In this document: positions 36,721 to 46,926 of the stretch, one piece after another
How positions within the stretch are numbered: position 1 is the first letter of the stretch
Layout: every line of letters begins with the position of its first letter
Source of the DNA: Mesorhizobium loti
GTDB taxonomy: Bacteria > Pseudomonadota > Alphaproteobacteria > Rhizobiales > Rhizobiaceae
DNA: 64,000 nt
Assembly (NCBI GenBank): GCA_014189435.1
Contig: CP050293.1
Coordinates: 749,001-813,000 of the forward strand
Reading direction: 5' to 3'
Program-made: the position numbers and the translations under genes
Notes under the pieces: generated by a model
Told to the model about the DNA's origin: nothing
The model's input: the letters and a program-made list of their open reading frames with translations, nothing else
Database searches by the model: none

Positions 36721-38385
36721 TCAGCTCGCCTTGAGCCGCGACCCTGTCAGCAGCCCGCGCTCCTCGAGCACCGGATAAGCCATCGAGGCCAGCAGCGAAT
36801 TGATCTGCTTCAGGTCGCGGATGGTGTCGAGGTGGATCGAGCTGGTCTCGACACTCTTGGCGGTGCCGTCGCGCAGGCGTACGAAATGGCTGGCGCTGGT
36901 TTCCTTCTCGCGGTCGCGCAACTGGTCCTTTTCCAGCACCAGCTGGCGGGCAGTCTCTGGATCGCGCGACACCAAAACGTTGAAGGCAAGCCGCGCATTG
37001 GCCAGCACTGAGCTGTGGAAGGCGGACAATTCGCTCCAGCCCTCGTCGGTGAATTCCAGCCCGCGCTCGAACTTCTTCTTCACATGCACCAGCATGTTGC
37101 GCACGATGATGTCGCCGACCTGCTCGAGCTTGACGCAGGCGCCGATCAGTTCCTGGCAGCGCAGGGCCTCGTCCTCGGTCAGCGGGTTCCTGGTCAACTT
37201 GGCAAGGTAGAGCTTGATCGCAGCGTGCTTGCGGTCGACGCGGTCGTCGAGTGCGGCCAGAGCCTTGATCTTGTCGGCGTCGGCGCTTTCGTAGAGTTCG
37301 ATGATGCGCTTGAGCATGATCTCGATCGTCTCGCAGACCCGCACCACCTCGCGCGTGGCATTGGCCAACGCCTGGCTCGGCACGTCGAGCGCGCTTTCGT
37401 TCAAGGCGGACAGCTCGACGACGTCAAGCGAGGCGGCCGGCACGGGCTTGGTGCCAAGTGCGACAATCTTCTCCGAAGCACGGTAGACGAACCCTGCCAG
37501 CGGCAGGCCAGCAAGCAGGATCAGCACATTGAACAGGATGTGGGCATTGACGATCTGGTCCGCCGCCGTCGAACCGAGAAAGGCAAAGTGCGGCCTGAAG
37601 ATCATGACCAGGATCAGCATGATCAGCGAGCCAAGCCCGCGCATCAGGAGATTGCCGATCGGCACGACGCGCACTTCGGGGCTCGACGAGCGGGTCAGCA
37701 TCGGCGCGATGATCGAGGATCCGAGGTTGACGCCGAGGATAAGAACGACGCCGAGTTCGGGCGTGATCAGGCCACGGCCGGCCAGCGTCGCCATCAACAG
37801 CACCGCCGCGATGCTCGACTGGAACAGCCAGGTGATGAGCGCCGCCAGCAGATAGGCGGTGATGGAATCGGTCGAGAAGTAGTTGATGATGACCGGCATG
37901 AGCTGGCTGTTGCGCAGCGGCTCCGATGCCTGGCCGATCATCTCCAGCGACAGGATCAGCAGGCCGATGCCGACCAGGATGCGGCCGGACTGGCGCCAGT
38001 CGCGCCGTTCGGTGGCCATGAACATCACCGTGCCGGTGATCAGGCAGAGCGGCACCAGCAGGGTGAGATCGAAGGTCAGCAGCTTGACCACCAGCGCCGA
38101 ACCGATCTCGGCGCCGCGCACGGCAAGCTGGCCCGCGGCGCCCGAGACGATGCCGGAGCCGGCGAAGGAGCCGACCAGCAGCGTGACGGCGGTGGAGCTT
38201 TGCAGGGCGATGGCGAGGCAGGTGCCGGCCAGCACCGCCATGATCGGATTGCGCATGGTGGCGCGCAGACGATGGCGCAGCACGTCGCCATAGGCGCGCT
38301 CGACGCCGGTCTTCACCATGCGGGTGGCAAACAGCATCAGCGCCACGGCGCCGGCCAGATGCAGGAGGACGACGGACCCGCTCAT
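36721..38385 (-). CDS. Na/Pi-cotransporter family protein with PhoU domain
   Basis: 554 residues. The N-terminal half has 8-9 hydrophobic helices with the duplicated QSST-type motif of the NptA/SLC34 fold (AIALQSSTAVTLLVG at about 60-75 and WLFQSSIAAVLLMATLAG further on). The C-terminal half (about 330-540) is a soluble helical PhoU-like region. It likely imports phosphate with sodium, with the PhoU-like tail in the cytoplasm. The ATG at 38385 was chosen over 38403; both are in frame. Confidence 0.9.
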   Translation of the reverse strand: MSGSVVLLHLAGAVALMLFATRMVKTGVERAYGDVLRHRLRATMRNPIMAVLAGTCLAIALQSSTAVTLLVGSFAGSGIVSGAAGQLAVRGAEIGSALVVKLLTFDLTLLVPLCLITGTVMFMATERRDWRQSGRILVGIGLLILSLEMIGQASEPLRNSQLMPVIINYFSTDSITAYLLAALITWLFQSSIAAVLLMATLAGRGLITPELGVVLILGVNLGSSIIAPMLTRSSSPEVRVVPIGNLLMRGLGSLIMLILVMIFRPHFAFLGSTAADQIVNAHILFNVLILLAGLPLAGFVYRASEKIVALGTKPVPAASLDVVELSALNESALDVPSQALANATREVVRVCETIEIMLKRIIELYESADADKIKALAALDDRVDRKHAAIKLYLAKLTRNPLTEDEALRCQELIGACVKLEQVGDIIVRNMLVHVKKKFERGLEFTDEGWSELSAFHSSVLANARLAFNVLVSRDPETARQLVLEKDQLRDREKETSASHFVRLRDGTAKSVETSSIHLDTIRDLKQINSLLASMAYPVLEERGLLTGSRLKAS

Positions 38386-38773
38386 GTCGCCGCCTGCATG
38401 CAAACAGGGCGCGCGCCCTGTTTGGCGTGGCGAGCGGGATGAAAAGCGAGGTTACGAATCATGATCATGGCGTTGGTCGATATTAGTTCGAATATTTTAG
38501 CCGGATAATAAAATCTTGTCGATTTCAAGGGGCCGTTGCAGCGCGACAAGCGGTGTCGGAAAATGGACGGACGCGCAAATGGTTGCATTGCCAGGCCGCT
38601 GTGATGCAGCGGATCGGCCGGGTTTGCCGTGCGCTGGCTCCCTGCCTTTACAGTGATGTTCAATTCTCTTGGGTAACAGAAGGAATTCATTACACAATTG
38701 TAATGCAGGCGTTCAGTTTCGGTTCATCGGTGGGCCGCTATTTCCTGGGCATCGACAACCAAGGAGACTTCTC

Positions 38774-39142
38774 ATGAAACGCATTGTCCTTTCCGCCCTC
38801 GCTATCTCGATGCTGGCCGCCACGTCGCTCACCGGCCAGGCCGCACCGCTGAATGCACCGGTCGCTCCGCAGTCGAACACCAGCCAGGTCGACTGGCAGA
38901 AGCCCGGCCACCACAGCGATGTGAAGAAGCGCGTCTTCAAGAAGAAGGTCGTCGTGAAGCGCAACAACTGGCGCAATGGCCAGAAATATTCCAGCTGGAA
39001 GCGTCACCAGCCGATCCGCGACTATGGCCGCTACGGCCTGCATCGTCCCGGCCGCGGCCAGGAGTGGATCCGCGTCGGCAACGACTATGTGCTGGTTGGC
39101 ATCCTCTCCGGCGTCATCTTCGGCGCGCTTGCCGCGCAGTAA
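38774..39142 (+). CDS. RcnB-like small exported protein
   Basis: 122 residues after a clear AAGGAGAC site. A signal peptide (IVLSALAISMLAATSLTGQA) precedes a basic, Trp/Tyr/His-rich body (KRNNWRNGQKYSSWKRHQPI) and a hydrophobic end (GNDYVLVGILSGVIFGALAA). This pattern is the RcnB family, whose E. coli member is a periplasmic Ni/Co homeostasis factor; a metal role here is inference. It is followed by a strong terminator. Confidence 0.78.
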   Translation: MKRIVLSALAISMLAATSLTGQAAPLNAPVAPQSNTSQVDWQKPGHHSDVKKRVFKKKVVVKRNNWRNGQKYSSWKRHQPIRDYGRYGLHRPGRGQEWIRVGNDYVLVGILSGVIFGALAAQ

Positions 39143-39162
39143 CCGGTACCTTGCCGGACATT

Positions 39163-39199
39163 GAAAGGGAGGCGGCCCGCAACGGCCGCCTTTCTTTTT
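39163..39199 (+). terminator. Rho-independent terminator after the RcnB-like gene
   Basis: GGCGGCC (39171-39177) pairs with GGCCGCC (39184-39190), extended by AAAG/CTTT, and is followed by TTTCTTTTT. Confidence 0.85.
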
Positions 39200-39283
39200 G
39201 CCCTGTGGAAACCGGGTATGGTCTGCATTAGGGGTCGTCGGACTTCGCGGGCATGATTATATGGTGGGGAAACGAGTTCCCCG

Positions 39284-41230
39284 ATGCGCTTTCCACCCGC
39301 TTTCCTCGACGAGATCCGCGACCGCGTGCCGATTTCATCGGTTGTCGGCCTGCGCGTCGCATGGGACCGGAAGAAGACCAACGCGCCGCGCGGCGACTAT
39401 TGGGCTTGTTGCCCGTTCCATGGCGAGAAGAGCCCGTCCTTCCACTGCGAGGACAAGAAGGGCCGCTACCATTGTTTCGGCTGCTCGGTTTCGGGCGATC
39501 ATTTCAAGTTCCTCACCGAACTCGACGGGATGAGCTTTCCCGAAGCGGTCGAGAAGATCGCCGAGATGGCCGGCGTGCCGATGCCGGTTCGCGACGCGCA
39601 GGAGGAGCGGCGCGAAAAGGAACGCGCCAGCCTGACCGACGTCATGGAGATGGCGACCAGCTTCTTCCAGGAACGGCTGCAGGGACCGGAAGGCGCCAAA
39701 GCCCGCGCCTATCTCAGGGATCGTGGGCTGACGCCGGCGACGCAGCAATCGTTCCGGTTGGGCTTCGCCCCCGACAGCCGCAATGCGCTCAAGGAGCATC
39801 TCGCCGCCAAGGGCGTTCCCAAGGCCGATATCGAGGCCTGCGGGCTGGTGCGCCACGGCGACGACATCCCGGTCTCCTATGACTGGTTCCGCGACCGCAT
39901 CATGTTCCCGATCCCGGATTCCAGAGGCAAGATCATCGCCTTTGGCGGCCGCGCGCTGGCGCCCGATGCGCTGGCCAAATACATGAATTCGCCCGACACC
40001 GAGCTCTTCCACAAGGGCAACGTGCTCTACAATTTCGCCCGCGCCCGCAAGGCGCTCGCCAAGGGCGGCACGGTGATCGCCGTCGAAGGTTATATGGACG
40101 TGATCGCGCTGGCGCAGGCCGGCTTCGAGAATGTCGTGGCGCCACTCGGCACCGCGCTCACCGAGAACCAGCTCGAGCTGCTTTGGCGCATGGCGCCGGA
40201 GCCCATGTTGTGTTTCGACGGCGACAAGGCCGGGCTGAAGGCGGCCTGGCGGGCCGCCGACATGGCGCTGCCGTCGGTGCAGGCCGGGCGTTCGGCGCGC
40301 TTCGCGCTGCTGCCGGAAGGCAAGGATCCCGACGATCTGGTCAAGGCCGAAGGACCGGACGCGTTCCGCATCGTGCTGGCCGAAGCGCGGCCGCTGGTCG
40401 ATCTGTTGTGGATGCGTGAGACGGCGGGCGGTGTCTTCGACACGCCGGAGCGGCGGGCCGAACTCGAGAAGACGCTGCGCGAACTGACCAGCCGCATCCG
40501 CGACGAAAGCCTACGCTACCATTATCAACAGGAGATGCGCGAGCGCGTGTTGAGCTTCTTTGGCTCGCAGCGCGGTGCACGCCAAGGGCGTCAAGATGGC
40601 GGCCGGCCAGGCGAGCGCGGCCAGGGCAAGGCAGCCGCACCCGGCGGACAATTCGCCAAACCTGGTGGCGGCCGCATGGCGATCACCGAAAGCCTCGGCC
40701 AATCCGCGCTGGTCAAGCGCGGCGGCGAGGGGATGTCGGTGCGCGAGGCGACGATCATCGTCGCGTTGATCAACCATCCGGCACTGATCGACGAGAATTT
40801 CGCTCATATCGAGTTTCTGGATCTCGCCAACTCCGATCTGAGGCGGCTGCATGCGGCGATCCTCGACGCGATGGCGCATGACATGGCCAATGACCGTCAC
40901 GCCGTTATCGCGACGGTCGAACGCGCCGGCTGCGCCGATATCTGGGAGCGGGCCGTCGGCCTGATCCGGCGCATGCGGCAATGGCCGGCGCTGGAGACAG
41001 CTGCCCTTGAAGATGCCCGCGATGCTTTCAGCCAGGCGCTGCACTTGCAGCGCAGCGCGCGCACCTTACATAAGGAACTGAAACAGGCGGAAGCGGCGCT
41101 CGCCACCGATCCCACAGACGAAAACTACCGGCACCTGATCGAAATTCAGGCGCAATTTCAGGACGTACAGGCAACGGAAGCGCTGATCGAAGGATTCGGC
41201 GTGTCCTCGGGCAGGGCCGGGCGGGCTTAG
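39284..41230 (+). CDS. dnaG: DNA primase
   Basis: 648 residues. The CHC2 zinc finger uses C43, H46, C64 and C67 (CCPFHGEKSPSFHCEDKKGR and YHCFGC). The TOPRIM catalytic core shows VIAVEGYMDVIALAQ and LCFDGDKAGLKAAWR, with the EG and DxD acidic residues. The C-terminal third is the DnaB-binding helicase-interaction domain. It lays RNA primers at the fork. It stands directly before rpoD, the classic dnaG-rpoD order without rpsU. Confidence 0.97.
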   Translation: MRFPPAFLDEIRDRVPISSVVGLRVAWDRKKTNAPRGDYWACCPFHGEKSPSFHCEDKKGRYHCFGCSVSGDHFKFLTELDGMSFPEAVEKIAEMAGVPMPVRDAQEERREKERASLTDVMEMATSFFQERLQGPEGAKARAYLRDRGLTPATQQSFRLGFAPDSRNALKEHLAAKGVPKADIEACGLVRHGDDIPVSYDWFRDRIMFPIPDSRGKIIAFGGRALAPDALAKYMNSPDTELFHKGNVLYNFARARKALAKGGTVIAVEGYMDVIALAQAGFENVVAPLGTALTENQLELLWRMAPEPMLCFDGDKAGLKAAWRAADMALPSVQAGRSARFALLPEGKDPDDLVKAEGPDAFRIVLAEARPLVDLLWMRETAGGVFDTPERRAELEKTLRELTSRIRDESLRYHYQQEMRERVLSFFGSQRGARQGRQDGGRPGERGQGKAAAPGGQFAKPGGGRMAITESLGQSALVKRGGEGMSVREATIIVALINHPALIDENFAHIEFLDLANSDLRRLHAAILDAMAHDMANDRHAVIATVERAGCADIWERAVGLIRRMRQWPALETAALEDARDAFSQALHLQRSARTLHKELKQAEAALATDPTDENYRHLIEIQAQFQDVQATEALIEGFGVSSGRAGRA

Positions 41231-41650
41231 TTTGAAGCAAATGAGACGCGAAGGCGTTGTTGCGCGTCCAAATGGCGCGTAACGGGCTAAGTCGGGTAAT
41301 TGATTCGCTTTTTTCATGCGAATCATGCGAGAGGCGCTTGACCTTCTGGCAGATTGGCGGAATCAGGACGATTCGAAACGTTAACCCGAACCCGCGTCGA
41401 CGGGAAATAAGCGATGTAGGGTACTGGTCACTGGACAGGCAGCCTGCCTGCCACAGATATCAGGGTTAATCTGGACTTAATGCATGTCGCCGAAAAGGGG
41501 AAACCCGATTTTGGGGCAACGACATACACCAAACGAGTTGATGCAGTTACTGGCCCGGCGAGGCGCGTTTCATAAGCGAGCGCATCCGATTTGACTGGTC
41601 CGACAGCTTACGCGGCTTTGAAGTTCGGCCGCTAGGAGAAGATAAAGACT
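41231..41650. promoter_or_regulatory. dnaG-rpoD intergenic region with hairpin and repeat
   Basis: This 420-base gap has no gene. It contains a perfect 8-bp hairpin TGATTCGC/GCGAATCA (41301-41325) with a T-rich loop, a TTGACC possible -35 (about 41338), an intergenic palindromic element at 41477-41530, and the rpoD ribosome binding site TAGGAGAAG. The length suggests that rpoD has its own promoter here. Confidence 0.55.
41477..41530. repeat. ATGCATGTCG-type palindromic repeat
   Basis: TTAATGCATGTCGCC at the left and GGGGCAACGACATACACC at the right form imperfect inverted ends around GAAAAGGGGAAACCCGATTT. The same left end (TAATGCATGTCGCCCAGAA) appears at 56798-56816 after the autotransporter gene. 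Confidence 0.65.
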
Positions 41651-43672
41651 ATGGCGACTAAGGAAAAGGAAGAGGTCGAAACCGAACGCGAAGGCGCCAC
41701 CGATGGCCCTCTGCTCGACCTTTCCGATGATGCTGTCAAGAAGATGATCAAGGCCGCCAAGAAGCGCGGCTATGTCACCATGGACGAGCTGAATTCGGTG
41801 CTGCCCTCCGAGGAAGTGACCTCCGAGCAGATCGAGGACACGATGGCGATGCTGTCCGACATGGGCATCAACGTGGTCGAGGACGACGAGCAGGGCGAAG
41901 AGCCCGAGGCCGCCGACACCGCGGCCGATGCCGAGGAAGACGCCAACGAGTTGGCCGAGCAGACCGGCACCGCGGTCGCCGCCACCACCACCAAGAAAGA
42001 GCCGACCGATCGCACCGACGATCCGGTGCGCATGTATCTGCGCGAGATGGGCTCGGTCGAGCTTTTGTCGCGCGAGGGCGAAATCGCCATCGCCAAGCGC
42101 ATCGAAGCCGGTCGCGAGACGATGATCGCCGGCCTGTGCGAAAGCCCGCTGACCTTCCAGGCCATCATCATCTGGCGCGACGAGCTCAACGAATCGAAAA
42201 TCCTGCTGCGCGAGATCATCGATCTCGAAGCCACCTATGCCGGCCCCGAGGCCAAGCAGGCGCCGGTGGTCGAGCGCATCGAGGAAGCCAAGGTCGAGGA
42301 CAAGCCGCGCCGTTCGCGCGACGAGGAAGAAGACGTCACCAATGTCGGCGCCGATACGCGCGGGCTGGTCGATGACGACGAGGAAGACGAGGACGAAGCG
42401 AGCCTGTCGCTGGCGGCGATGGAAGCCGAACTGCGCCCGCAGGTGATGGAGACGCTCGACGTCATCGCCGACACCTACAAGAAGCTGCGCAAGCTGCAGG
42501 ACCAGCAGGTCGAGAACCGTCTGGCCGCGGCCGGCACTCTGTCGCCCAGCCAGGATCGCCGGCTGAAGGAGCTGAAGGACCAGCTGATCAAGGCGGTGAA
42601 GTCGCTGTCGCTCAACACGGCGCGCATCGAGGCGCTGGTCGAGCAGCTTTACGACATCAACAAGCGCCTGGTGCAGAACGAAGGCAAGTTGCTCCGGCTC
42701 GCCGAAAGCTACGGCGTGCGCCGCGAGGAGTTCCTGAAGGAATATCAGGGTTCCGAACTCGACCCCAACTGGACACGCGCGATCGGCAATCTGACCTCGC
42801 GCGGCTGGAAGGAATTCACCAAGAACGAGAAGGACGCGATCAAGGAGCTGCGCGCCGAGATCCAGAACCTCGCCACCGAAACGGCGATCTCGATCCTGGA
42901 ATTCCGCAAGATCGTCAACCAGGTGCAGAAGGGCGAGCGCGAAGCGGCGATCGCCAAGAAGGAAATGGTCGAGGCCAATCTTCGCCTCGTCATCTCCATC
43001 GCCAAGAAATACACCAATCGCGGCCTGCAGTTCCTCGACCTGATTCAGGAAGGCAATATCGGCCTGATGAAGGCGGTCGACAAATTCGAATACCGCCGCG
43101 GCTACAAGTTCTCGACCTACGCGACATGGTGGATCCGGCAGGCGATCACGCGTTCGATCGCCGACCAGGCGCGCACCATCCGCATTCCGGTGCATATGAT
43201 CGAGACGATCAACAAGATCGTGCGCACCTCGCGCCAGATGCTGCACGAGATCGGCCGCGAGCCGACGCCGGAAGAACTGGCCGAAAAGCTCGCCATGCCG
43301 CTCGAAAAAGTGCGCAAGGTGCTGAAGATTGCCAAGGAGCCGATCTCGCTCGAAACGCCGGTCGGCGACGAGGAGGATTCGCATCTGGGCGATTTCATCG
43401 AGGACAAGATGGCGATCCTGCCGATCGACGCGGCGATCCAGGCCAATCTGCGCGAGACCACCACGCGCGTGCTGGCTTCGCTGACGCCGCGCGAGGAGCG
43501 CGTGCTCAGAATGCGTTTCGGCATCGGCATGAACACCGATCATACGCTGGAAGAAGTCGGCCAGCAGTTCTCGGTCACCCGCGAGCGTATCCGCCAGATC
43601 GAAGCCAAGGCGCTGCGCAAGCTCAAGCACCCGAGCCGGAGCCGCAAGCTGCGCAGCTTCCTGGATAGCTGA
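41651..43672 (+). CDS. rpoD: Primary sigma factor (sigma-70)
   Basis: 673 residues. Region 1.1 is acidic; 1.2 [20 protein letters not shown]; region 2 shows [40 protein letters not shown] and [20 protein letters not shown]; regions 3 and 4.2 end with [20 protein letters not shown] and [20 protein letters not shown]. The non-conserved insert between 1.2 and 2 is large and very acidic (about residues 215-260), as expected for rhizobial primary sigma factors. It directs transcription of housekeeping genes. Confidence 0.98.
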   Translation: MATKEKEEVETEREGATDGPLLDLSDDAVKKMIKAAKKRGYVTMDELNSVLPSEEVTSEQIEDTMAMLSDMGINVVEDDEQGEEPEAADTAADAEEDANELAEQTGTAVAATTTKKEPTDRTDDPVRMYLREMGSVELLSREGEIAIAKRIEAGRETMIAGLCESPLTFQAIIIWRDELNESKILLREIIDLEATYAGPEAKQAPVVERIEEAKVEDKPRRSRDEEEDVTNVGADTRGLVDDDEEDEDEASLSLAAMEAELRPQVMETLDVIADTYKKLRKLQDQQVENRLAAAGTLSPSQDRRLKELKDQLIKAVKSLSLNTARIEALVEQLYDINKRLVQNEGKLLRLAESYGVRREEFLKEYQGSELDPNWTRAIGNLTSRGWKEFTKNEKDAIKELRAEIQNLATETAISILEFRKIVNQVQKGEREAAIAKKEMVEANLRLVISIAKKYTNRGLQFLDLIQEGNIGLMKAVDKFEYRRGYKFSTYATWWIRQAITRSIADQARTIRIPVHMIETINKIVRTSRQMLHEIGREPTPEELAEKLAMPLEKVRKVLKIAKEPISLETPVGDEEDSHLGDFIEDKMAILPIDAAIQANLRETTTRVLASLTPREERVLRMRFGIGMNTDHTLEEVGQQFSVTRERIRQIEAKALRKLKHPSRSRKLRSFLDS

Positions 43673-43695
43673 CACTTACCGATTGCAAAGAGATC

Positions 43696-43725
43696 AAGGG
43701 CGCCCATCGAGGCGCCCTTTTCGTT
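43696..43725 (+). terminator. rpoD terminator
   Basis: AAGGGCGCC (43696-43704) pairs with GGCGCCCTT (43711-43719) with a 6-base loop, followed by TTCGTTT. Confidence 0.85.
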
Positions 43726-43747
43726 TCAAGTGGCTCATAGAATTGCT

Positions 43748-44803
43748 CTACAAAGGCACGTTCAGCCTCGCGCCCTTGACGATTATTCCGCCCCGATCGC
43801 CGATCTCGATCGAGCCATAGCGCTGCCCGAAGCACGCAGGCAGTGCACGGTCGCCCGGGATCGACAGCCAAAGGCGCAGCATGTGGCGGCGCTTGTCCGG
43901 GTCCGGCCAATCGCGAAAGCCCATGCGGTCGTGCAGCAGCGAATGATTGTAGACGAACTGCATGTCGCCCGGCCGAAGCCGCATCGACAGGTTCAGCAGG
44001 GGATCATTGGCAAGGCTGTCGAAAAGATCCAGCGCTTCGACATGCGCTGAACTCAGCCGCATGGCATCGGGGAAGCGTTGCGCGCTGTCGATGTACTGGC
44101 GCTGATAGATGCCGGTCAGCAATCCCGCATGCCAGTTGAGGACCGGGATTTCGAAATAGGGCTTTTCGCCTTCCGGGATCTCGCCGCGCCGGTCGGTGGC
44201 AATCGGATCGAACAGCAGGCGGACCAGATCGGGCCGTCTTTTGCGCATCTCGTTGTAGATCGTCACCGTGCTGACCAGCAGGGACTCGCCGCCTTGCATG
44301 GCATCCCTCAGGCAGAGCAGGCCGACCACATCGGCGGAGTCGGTGTGAAACGTCTGGCGCTCCGACGTCTGGTAGATGCGTGTCGTCGCGTCCCTGGCGT
44401 TGGCGCCTGTGTCGCGGACATGGCCGAGTATATGGCCCTGGGCATTCTGGGACCGTGCGCTTCCCAGATGCGCGCCGACCCCGCAGAAGATCGTTGCCGC
44501 CATTTGCGCGGAGTATTTTTCGACCGGGAGACCACGAAGCACCTCGAAGCCAATGCCTGCGATCAGTTTTTCGCCAAGCGCGGCAAGATGACCGGCGAGC
44601 CTGGGCAAGGGGAAATCAGCCTTGGTCAAATTGCCGATGTCCTGCGGGCCTGCGAGAAAGCCGGTTGCCGCCAGTTCCAACTCCGCGACGTCCTGTGGGT
44701 CCAGTTCCACCAGCCAATTCTGCGGATGCTTCGCCATCTCCTCGCCGGTCCATGCGGCAGGGCTTTCGATCGTTCCCGGCGGCAGCTCGATGGTCTCGCG
44801 CAT
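43748..44803 (-). CDS. TauD/TfdA-family Fe(II)/2-oxoglutarate dioxygenase-like protein
   Basis: 351 residues from the ATG at 44803, preceded by GGGAGAG. The metal-binding HxD is in RQTFHTDSADVVGLLCL and the distal His and Arg in YNHSLLHDRMGFRDWPDPDK then RRHMLRLWLS. This completes the facial triad of the TauD group. The substrate cannot be assigned; taurine is not implied because no transport or sulphonate genes are near. A longer start at 44836 lacks a ribosome binding site. Confidence 0.8.
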   Translation of the reverse strand: MRETIELPPGTIESPAAWTGEEMAKHPQNWLVELDPQDVAELELAATGFLAGPQDIGNLTKADFPLPRLAGHLAALGEKLIAGIGFEVLRGLPVEKYSAQMAATIFCGVGAHLGSARSQNAQGHILGHVRDTGANARDATTRIYQTSERQTFHTDSADVVGLLCLRDAMQGGESLLVSTVTIYNEMRKRRPDLVRLLFDPIATDRRGEIPEGEKPYFEIPVLNWHAGLLTGIYQRQYIDSAQRFPDAMRLSSAHVEALDLFDSLANDPLLNLSMRLRPGDMQFVYNHSLLHDRMGFRDWPDPDKRRHMLRLWLSIPGDRALPACFGQRYGSIEIGDRGGIIVKGARLNVPL

Positions 44804-45068
44804 GAAGCTCTCCCGCGCTGGATCGGTCTCGGCCATGGGCCACGACGGAGATTGCCGCAATCGGGCGGGTTTTTAAACCGGCTTTCCTGGGCCTGCGTGC
44901 GCTTGGTCAAGCTCGCCTTCACCCGGCAATCGGGCGCCGGTGCGATAGTCCTTGCGGGACGTTCGCCGCGGGAGGATACTTTCGCGTCGGATGCATTTTC
45001 TGGGCGACAACCCGGATGCCCGCCCCGGCGAAGCCGCCGTGCTCCGTGGCCCCGGAGGGAGGTGTGCC

Positions 45069-45362
45069 ATGACAAGCTACATCGTGCTGATGAACTGGAC
45101 GGAGCAGGGTGCCAGAAACGTGCGCGAGTCACCGAAGCGGCTCGACGCCGCCAGGAAGCAGCTCGGAGACATGGGCGGATCGTTCAAGGCGTTCTACCTG
45201 ACCATGGGCGAGTACGACATGGTGGCCGTGGTCGAAGCGCCAGACGACGCGGTGCTGGCGCGTTTCTCGCTGATGCTGGCGGCAGCCGGCAATGTCAGGA
45301 CGCGGACGCTGAAGGCCTTTCCCGAATTCGCCTACCGCGAGATCATCACCTCGCTCGGATAG
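45069..45362 (+). CDS. GYD-domain protein
   Basis: 97 residues preceded by GGAGGGAGGTGTGCC. Starts MTSYIVLMNWTEQGARNVRE and contains the namesake motif in FYLTMGEYDMVAVVEAPDD, followed by FSLMLAAAGNVRTRTLKAF. The GYD family is of unknown function and has a ferredoxin-like fold. It is divergent from the TauD-like gene. Confidence 0.85.
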   Translation: MTSYIVLMNWTEQGARNVRESPKRLDAARKQLGDMGGSFKAFYLTMGEYDMVAVVEAPDDAVLARFSLMLAAAGNVRTRTLKAFPEFAYREIITSLG

Positions 45363-45427
45363 AGCCGTGACGAAACAGCGCGTAAAGCGCATCGCCATTC
45401 CTGGGGAGCTTGCGCTAGGATATAGCC

Positions 45428-46491
45428 ATGTCCGAACCGCATTCGCATTCTCATCTGTGGCCTGGCGTGCCGCTGGCGCTTGGCTCGGCTGCCTTGTTCG
45501 GGGCGACGCCGCCGCTCAGCAAGCTGCTGCTCAATGGCGTCAATCCCTTCATGCTGGCCGGGCTGCTCTATCTCGGTGCTGGTCTCGGCCTCGCTCTGTA
45601 CCGCCTGCTCCGGGGCGGGCAGGCCGCGGCCGGGGAGGCGCAGCTGACCGCTGGGGATATTCCCTGGCTGGCGCTGGCAATCGGCATGGGCGGCGTTATC
45701 GCGCCGGTGCTGCTGATGTTCGGCCTGACCCTCAACACGGCGTCCAGTTCGGCGCTGCTGCTCAATCTCGAAGGGCTGGCGACGATGGCAATCGCCTGGC
45801 TCGTCTATCGCGAGAATGTCGACCGGCGTCTGCTTCTGGGCGCCTTCGCCATTCTGGCGGGCGCCGTTCTCTTGTCTTGGCAAGGTGAGGGCATCGCCTT
45901 CAATCGTGGCGCCCTGCTGGAGGCGGGAGCTTGTGTGGCCTGGGGGATCGACAACAATTTCACGCGCAGGATCTCGGCCACCGACCCGGTGGTGATCGCC
46001 ATGCTCAAGGGGCTGGTGGCGGGTGTCGTCAATGTCGGGCTGGCGCTTGCTGGCGGGGCTTCGTTCCCCCGGCGTCGGTCGTGGCAGTCGTCGCGGCCGT
46101 CGGCTTCTTCGGCATCGGGGTCAGCCTGGTGATGTTCATCGTGGCGTTGCGTCATCTCGGCACCGCACGGACAGGCGCCTATTACTCGCTCGCCCCCTTT
46201 ATCGGCGCGTTGCTGGCAATCGCCATATTGGGTGACGCCGTCACGCTCAAGCTGGCGATCGCCGGGCTGCTGATGGGCGTCGGCCTGTGGCTGCATCTGT
46301 CGGAACGCCATGAGCATGAGCACGACCACGAGGAACTGGAACACGAGCACAGCCATGTGCATGACGAGCACCACCAGCACCAGCATGACGGGCCGGTGAG
46401 CGAACCGCATTCGCACTGGCACCGGCATGCGCCGATGCGCCACCGGCATCCGCATTATCCCGACCTGCACCACAGGCATGGCCACGGATAG
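45428..46491 (+). pseudogene. EamA/DMT exporter with His-rich tail, frame broken
   Basis: The first frame (start 45428, MSEPHSHSHLWPGVPLALGS) encodes the first EamA half and most helices up to about 46066; the second half (SVVAVVAAVGFFGIGVSLVM then YSLAPFIGALLAIAILGDAV) is in the next frame, ending at 46491. A run of five C (46066-46070) where six would keep the frame explains the break; restored length is about 354 residues. The tail is extremely His-rich (HEHEHDHEELEHEHSHVHDE and beyond), as is the start, which suggests metal binding or export. The stop is directly followed by the ATG of the next gene (TAGATG). Confidence 0.78.
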
Positions 46492-46860
46492 ATGCTGACT
46501 GTCTGGTACAACACGCGCTGCCCGGTTTGCGATGCCGGCATTGTCAGGCAGAAGCGGCGGTTGATCGAAGCGGTCAAGGCTGGGCGGATCGAGTTCCGCG
46601 ACATCAATTTTGAACCGGCAGCGCTTGCCGGACATGGCGCGTCGCTTGAGGATATCCGCCGGCGGCTGCACGCCACCGACGCGGCGGGCGGGCTGCTGGT
46701 CGGCGCCGACGTTGCCATCGCCGTGTGGAAGGTCACGCCCGGCGAGGGCTGGCTGGCGACTTTGTTCGGCAATCCGGTTGTCTTGCCGCTGACACGCCTT
46801 GCCTATGATCGTTTCGCCGACCTGCTCTATGCCTGGAACCGGCGCAAGGGTCGCTGGTAG
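46492..46860 (+). CDS. DCC-family thiol-disulphide oxidoreductase-like protein (DUF393)
   Basis: 122 residues, beginning MLTVWYNTRCPVCDAGIVRQ. The CPVC pair near residue 10 is the C-x-x-C of the DCC family, though the usual preceding DG is absent. The middle shows IEFRDINFEP and LHATDAAGGLLVGADVAIAV. The role in this family is largely unknown; redox function is inferred from the motif. The start touches the stop of the EamA exporter gene, so the two are likely co-translated. Confidence 0.8.
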   Translation: MLTVWYNTRCPVCDAGIVRQKRRLIEAVKAGRIEFRDINFEPAALAGHGASLEDIRRRLHATDAAGGLLVGADVAIAVWKVTPGEGWLATLFGNPVVLPLTRLAYDRFADLLYAWNRRKGRW

Positions 46861-46888
46861 CGGTTCGTGATTGATGACCAGAAATGCA

Positions 46889-46918
46889 AAGGCCCGGAGG
46901 ACATCTCCGGACCTTTTT
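46889..46918. terminator. Bidirectional terminator between DCC and DUF2798 genes
   Basis: AAGG-C-CCGGAG pairs with CTCCGG-A-CCTT (46889-46915) followed by five T on the plus strand. It separates two convergent genes. Confidence 0.8.
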
Positions 46919-46926
46919 CGCGCGAG

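Noticed and set aside
41570..43675. 701-codon frame opposite rpoD, and a 475-codon frame opposite the Na/Pi gene (37015-38442)
   Set aside because: Both are antisense shadows of well-identified genes, with no protein-like motif.
43748..44803. Taurine dioxygenase tauD
   Set aside because: The metal triad fits the TauD superfamily, but there are no tauABC or other sulphonate genes nearby and the substrate residues cannot be assigned.
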